In this document: positions 6,804-10,369 of the stretch, one piece after another
Position numbering within the stretch: position 1 is the stretch's first letter
How the letters are laid out: the number at the start of each line of letters is the position of its first letter
From: Chloroflexota bacterium
GTDB lineage: Bacteria > Chloroflexota > Limnocylindria > Limnocylindrales > CSP1-4
Length of the DNA stretch: 10,369 nt
Reading direction: 5' to 3'
NCBI GenBank assembly: GCA_021785115.1
Contig: JAJYGO010000003.1
Coordinates: 1-10,369 of the forward strand
Notes under the pieces: generated by a model
The model's input: the letters and a program-made list of their open reading frames with translations, nothing else
Told to the model about the DNA's origin: nothing
Databases searched by the model: none
Translations under genes and position numbers: made by a program

Positions 6804-9214
6804 GCCCGGAGTCTCGCGTTCCTCGGGTCCCACACCGGCTCGGCGAGCACCGTGGCCCGGCGCCGCTCGCCCAGCAGGGCCACCTCGAGCGCCGTGCCGG
6901 GCGCCTCGTGGCCGGTCTGGACGTAGGCGTACGCGAGGCTCTTGCCCGTGGCGTGCCCGTACCCGCCCGACGTGGTCACGCCGATCGGCTCCCCGCCGGC
7001 GAACACCGGCTCGCCGCCGGCGACGTCGAAGTCGACCGCGTCCACATCGAGGTAGACCAGGTGCGTGGCCACGCCGTTCGCGAGCGCCGCCTCGACGGCC
7101 GCCCGGCCGGTGAACTCGCGGTCCAGCTTCACGAACCGCATCGTGTCGGCCTCGACCGGGGTGATCTCGTTGGTGAGCTCGGCGCCCCAGCCCTTGTAGC
7201 CCTTCTCGACGCGGAGGCTGTTCATCGCGTACAGGCCGAAGTCCGCGATGCCCAGCGGCTCGCCCGCGGCCCACACGGCGTCGTAGAGCGCCGCGACGTG
7301 CTCTATCGGCACGTGCAGCTCCCAGCCCAGCTCGCCCACGTAGTTCACCCGCAGCGCCTTGACCGGCACGCCGGCCACCTCGATCTCGCGGCCGGTCAGC
7401 CACGGGAACGCCGCGCTGCTGAGGTCCGTCGAGGTCAGCGTGGACAGCAGGTCGCGCGAGCGCGGCCCGGCCACGATCAGCGTCGTGAACTCGTCGGTGC
7501 GGTCGGTGATCGTCACGTCCTCGCCGGGGCGGACCGCTCCGCGCAGCAGGTCGAGGTCGCGCTGGTACGCCAGAGCGCCCGACAGCAGGAAGAACCGGTC
7601 CGGCGCGAGGCGGGTGATCGTGGTCTCGGTGGCGAAGCGGCCGTTCTCGGACAGGGCGTGGGCGAGGACGATGCCGCCCACCCGGGGCATCCGGTTGGCG
7701 TAGACGCGGTTGAGGAACGCCTCGGCGTCGGCGCCGTGGACGCCGTAGGTCGCGAAGCTGGGCAGTTCCATGACGCCCACCCGCTCCCGCACGGCTGCGC
7801 ACTCGGCGGCCACCACCGGGAACGTGTTGTTCCGCCGGAACGTGGCCTCCTCCTCGCGCCCGTCGAGGCTGAACCACTTCGGCCGCTCCCAGCCGAAGCC
7901 CTCGGTGAACACGCAGCCCTTGGCGGCGAGCTTCTCGTACAGCGGCGTCTTCTTGGCCGGCCGGCCCTCCGGCCGCTCCTCGCCGGGCGGGATCAGCCGG
8001 TACATGTCCCAGTACTCGCGGTGGGCCTTGGCCTGGACCCAGGCCTTGTCCGCGAAGTCGCCGTAGCGGCGCGGGTCCATGCCCAGCATGTTGATCTCCG
8101 CGTCGCCGTGGACCATCTGCTGGGCGAGGAACCGGCCGCAGCCCGGGCCCTGGGCGATGCCGATGCCGGTGCCGGTGGCCAGCCAGAAGTTGCGCACGCC
8201 CGGCGCCGGGCCCACCAGCGGGTTGCTGTCGGGCGTGTGGCTGATGGCGCCGTTCACCACTCGCTTGATGCCCGCGTCGGCGAAGATCGGCATCCGCTCC
8301 ATGACCCGCTCCAGGTTGGGCAGGATTCGGTCGAGCTGGGCGTCGAACAGCTCGTGGTCGGACTCCCAGGGCGGCGTCCCGCCGCCCCAGGCCTCCTCGG
8401 TGTCGTGGTCCTCGTAGATCCCGATGAGGCCGGACTTCTGCTCCTGCCGGTAGTAGGACGAGGCCCACGGGTCGCGCATCACCGGGATCTCCCCGTCACG
8501 CTCCTCGAACTCCCTGACCGGCCCGGTCACCACGTACTGGTGCTTGATGTTGGCGAACTGCGTGGACACCCCGAGCCAGGCCGACACCTTGTCGGCGTAG
8601 CAGCCCGCCGCGTTGACCACGTGCTCGGCCGTGATGTCGCCCTGCTCGGTGCGGACCAGGAACTCGCCGCTGGGCAGCAGCTCCACCCCCAGCACCCGGT
8701 TGTGCCGGCTGATGGTCGCGCCCAGGCCCCGGGCGAGCTTGGACATCGCGTTGCAGGCCGAGCTGGGGTCCACGTACCCGTCGTCGAGCGTCCAGGCGCC
8801 GGCCAGCACGCCCTCGGTGGTGACGAACGGGTTGATCCGGCGGATCTCGTCCGGGCCGATGACCTGCATCCGGAAGCCCATCAGCGCGGCCACGCCCTCG
8901 ACCCGCTTGAAGTGGTCGAGCTCCATCTGGTTGGTGGCGAACCGGATGCCGCCGGTCGCGTGCCAGCCCGTGGCCTCCCCGGTCATGCCCTCGAGCTTGG
9001 CGTACAGCTCGTTGGAGTAGGCGTGGACCTTGGCGAGGGTGTAGTTGGCGATGAACGACGGGCACTGGCCGGCGGCGTGCCAGGTGGAGCCGGAGGTCAG
9101 CTCGCCCTTCTCCACCAGGACCGTGTCGGTCCAGCCCTCGAGCGCCAGCCCGTACTGCAGGCTGATCCCCATGACCCCGCCGCCGATGATGACGACGCGC
9201 GCGTGGCTGTTCAC
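6800..9214 (-). CDS. Dimethylglycine dehydrogenase-like FAD oxidoreductase with GcvT half
   Basis: This complete 804-residue member of the dimethylglycine/sarcosine dehydrogenase family is predicted to oxidise an N-methyl amine on FAD and transfer the one-carbon unit to tetrahydrofolate. The FAD motif GGGVMG is at 11-16. SGSTWHAAG carries His46, the expected covalent FAD attachment site. His225 in IKHQYVV matches the catalytic His I recall for Arthrobacter DMGO. SYYRQE and NPLVGPAPGVRNFWLATGTG fit the oxidase half. GFGWERPKWF marks the central FAO_M segment (about 365-420), followed by the GcvT domain (about 423-690, with YVGELGWELHV and SLRVEKGYKGWG) and a C-terminal barrel ending at WDPRNARLRA. 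At the folate catalytic position the sequence is GRFATETTI, with Glu530 in place of the Asp seen in the other two copies. It starts at GTG 9214 with an excellent GGAGGAGG site (9226-9219). It lies 49 bp after the third copy and overlaps the DinB gene by 4 bases, so it is the middle gene of an operon. Confidence 0.93.
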   Translation of the reverse strand: MNSHARVVIIGGGVMGISLQYGLALEGWTDTVLVEKGELTSGSTWHAAGQCPSFIANYTLAKVHAYSNELYAKLEGMTGEATGWHATGGIRFATNQMELDHFKRVEGVAALMGFRMQVIGPDEIRRINPFVTTEGVLAGAWTLDDGYVDPSSACNAMSKLARGLGATISRHNRVLGVELLPSGEFLVRTEQGDITAEHVVNAAGCYADKVSAWLGVSTQFANIKHQYVVTGPVREFEERDGEIPVMRDPWASSYYRQEQKSGLIGIYEDHDTEEAWGGGTPPWESDHELFDAQLDRILPNLERVMERMPIFADAGIKRVVNGAISHTPDSNPLVGPAPGVRNFWLATGTGIGIAQGPGCGRFLAQQMVHGDAEINMLGMDPRRYGDFADKAWVQAKAHREYWDMYRLIPPGEERPEGRPAKKTPLYEKLAAKGCVFTEGFGWERPKWFSLDGREEEATFRRNNTFPVVAAECAAVRERVGVMELPSFATYGVHGADAEAFLNRVYANRMPRVGGIVLAHALSENGRFATETTITRLAPDRFFLLSGALAYQRDLDLLRGAVRPGEDVTITDRTDEFTTLIVAGPRSRDLLSTLTSTDLSSAAFPWLTGREIEVAGVPVKALRVNYVGELGWELHVPIEHVAALYDAVWAAGEPLGIADFGLYAMNSLRVEKGYKGWGAELTNEITPVEADTMRFVKLDREFTGRAAVEAALANGVATHLVYLDVDAVDFDVAGGEPVFAGGEPIGVTTSGGYGHATGKSLAYAYVQTGHEAPGTALEVALLGERRRATVLAEPVWDPRNARLRA

Positions 9215-9263
9215 GATGCCTCCTCCGCCCCGCGGCCCCGGGGCCCTGTCGCTGGCAGTCTGG

Positions 9264-10369
9264 CTAGGCCCGGATGCGGGCGTTGGTCGGGTCGTAGGGG
9301 GCCCGGAGGGACGCGCTGGCGGAGAACCGCTGGGTGGCGATCTCCAGCTCGTACCGGCCCGCGGCGATCCACTCGGGTGTCACCGGGCCGTCCTTGCGGC
9401 GGACGTAGCCGAGGCCGATGGACTGGCCGATCGTGTGGCCGAACATCGCCGAGGTGATCCAGCCCACCAGCTCGCCGTCGCGCCAGATCGGCTCGTTGTG
9501 GTACATCAGCGGCTCGGGATCGTCGAGGACGAACACCGCGAGGCGCTTGTTCGCGCCCTGCTCGCGCTGGCGGAGCAGCGCCTCGCGGCCGATGAAGCCG
9601 CCGGCCTTGTCCCAGGCGGCGGTGAAGGCGAGGCCCGATTCGACGAGGGTGTCCTCGTCGCTCATGTCGTGGCCCCAGTGGCGGTACGCCTTCTCCATGC
9701 GCAGGCTGTTGAGCGCGTGGTAGCCGGCGTGGACGAGCCCGAACGGACCGCCCGCCTCGACGATCGTGTCGTAGACGTGGGTCGCGAACTCGCTCGGGAC
9801 GTAGAGCTCCCAGCCCAGCTCGCCCACGTAGGTGGTGCGGGCCGCCCGCGCGAAGGCGTAGCCGAGGTCGATCTCGCGGGCCGTGCCGAACGGGAAGGCC
9901 GCGTTCGAGAGATCGGCGTCGGTCAGCGTCGCGAGGAACTCGCGCGAGCGCGGGCCCATGATCGAGATGACCGCCTCGCCGGAGGTGACGTCGGTGACGG
10001 CGACGCGGGCGTCGGGGTCCATGTTCCGGACCAGCCAGTCCTGGTCGCGGACGGTCTGGGTGCCCGTGGTGACCACCAGGAAGCGGTCCTCCGCGAGGCG
10101 CGTGACCGTCACGTCCGCCTCCACGCCGCCGCGCTCGTCGCACCACTGGGTGTAGACGATGCGGCCCGGCTCGACGTCGATGTTCGCGGTGCAGATGCGG
10201 TTCAGCTCGCGCGCGGCATCCCGGCCCTGCACCAGGAGCTTGCCGAAGCTGGTCTGGTCGAACAGGGCCACGCCCTCGCGCGTGGCGCGGTGCTCGTCGG
10301 CCGAGTACGGGAACCAGTTCTGGCGCCCGTAGCTGTACTCGTACCGGGGCTCCACCCCGGCCGGCGCAT
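9264..10369 (-). CDS. Dimethylglycine/sarcosine dehydrogenase-like protein, GcvT half (5' end beyond window)
   Basis: The frame is open to the right edge: in-frame codons upstream of GTG 10355 read APAG, continuing the 'APAGVEPRYEYSYGRQNWF' stretch typical of the central part of this family. The gene therefore starts outside the window, and an internal start at 10355 is not credible. The visible 368 codons cover the end of the FAO_M segment, the folate-binding GcvT domain and the C-terminal barrel. GGVEADVTVTRL carries the conserved Asp (codon 10115-10113). YVGELGWELYVP, NSLRMEKAYRHWGHDM and FIGREALL follow, and the end is YDPTNARIRA with a TAG stop. The missing N-terminal half should hold the FAD oxidase domain, as in the two complete copies. 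It is the upstream partner of the 804-residue gene (49-bp gap), so the two are probably co-transcribed and may act on successive N-methyl groups; that last point is inference. Confidence 0.9.
   Translation of the reverse strand, partial: APAGVEPRYEYSYGRQNWFPYSADEHRATREGVALFDQTSFGKLLVQGRDAARELNRICTANIDVEPGRIVYTQWCDERGGVEADVTVTRLAEDRFLVVTTGTQTVRDQDWLVRNMDPDARVAVTDVTSGEAVISIMGPRSREFLATLTDADLSNAAFPFGTAREIDLGYAFARAARTTYVGELGWELYVPSEFATHVYDTIVEAGGPFGLVHAGYHALNSLRMEKAYRHWGHDMSDEDTLVESGLAFTAAWDKAGGFIGREALLRQREQGANKRLAVFVLDDPEPLMYHNEPIWRDGELVGWITSAMFGHTIGQSIGLGYVRRKDGPVTPEWIAAGRYELEIATQRFSASASLRAPYDPTNARIRA

Noticed and set aside
6390..8468. A 692-codon minus-strand frame overlapping the 804-residue gene
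   Set aside because: It is an out-of-frame Arg/Gly/Pro-rich reading. Only its last part, downstream of 6803, carries the real DinB N-terminus, and that is annotated separately.
9234..9245. Perfect 12-bp palindrome GGCCCCGGGGCC between the two tandem demethylase genes
   Set aside because: A GC-only palindrome without a loop is likely by chance at this base composition. It sits just before a strong ribosome binding site, and nothing else suggests a binding site.
6329..9457. A 1042-codon open frame antisense to the 804-residue demethylase and DinB genes
   Set aside because: Same reason: composition is low-complexity (Arg, Gly, Val, His, Leu), no motifs are visible, and it lies opposite a well-supported gene.
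1..10369. CRISPR arrays, insertion sequences, tRNA or rRNA genes, prophage or plasmid signals
   Set aside because: No spaced repeats, transposase-like proteins, terminal inverted repeats or tRNA-like cloverleaf sequences were seen. The region reads as ordinary metabolic chromosome.

Overview
The window is about 70% G+C, with long GC-rich codons throughout. It looks like chromosomal DNA of a high-GC bacterium, most likely an actinomycete or a deep-branching actinobacterial lineage. The single-domain proline dehydrogenase and the terminators without a U-tract fit that, but the assignment is inference and I cannot name a species. The window is almost fully coding. It holds seven recognisable protein genes and one broken one. 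Three of these belong to a single family: FAD-dependent N-demethylating dehydrogenases/oxidases with a C-terminal folate-binding GcvT half (dimethylglycine dehydrogenase/oxidase and sarcosine dehydrogenase type).

Layout: (1) 2-361 (+), the 3' end of a LivM-type branched-chain amino acid ABC permease. A perfect hairpin follows, then 413-1654 (+), a DadA-like FAD amino acid dehydrogenase. (2) A perfect 13-bp hairpin (1660-1695) separates it from a convergent 838-residue dimethylglycine-oxidase-like gene, 1748-4264 (-). (3) A 182-bp divergent control region (4265-4446), with an AT-rich promoter patch and overlapping palindromes, separates that gene from 4447-5109 (+), a GntR/FCD regulator. (4) 5248-6243 (+) is a monofunctional proline dehydrogenase preceded by its own promoter-like region. 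(5) On the minus strand, converging on proline dehydrogenase, is an apparent operon. It starts with the GcvT half of a third family member running off the right edge (9264-10369). A 49-bp gap follows, then a complete 804-residue dimethylglycine-dehydrogenase-like gene (6800-9214), then a DinB-fold gene (6341-6803) overlapping by GTGA and disrupted by a frameshift.

Taken together this looks like a catabolic island for N-methylated amino or imino acids. A transporter brings in substrate. The FAD/GcvT enzymes remove N-methyl groups and pass the one-carbon unit to tetrahydrofolate. The resulting secondary amine or amino acid is oxidised by proline dehydrogenase or the DadA-like enzyme, under a GntR/FCD regulator. 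The enzyme families are clear. The actual substrates (for example dimethylglycine, sarcosine, N-methylproline or hydroxyproline derivatives) cannot be read from the sequence. The best lead is a 20-21-bp motif shared by the gntR/838-residue-gene control region and the proline dehydrogenase promoter, which would tie demethylation and proline oxidation into one regulon.
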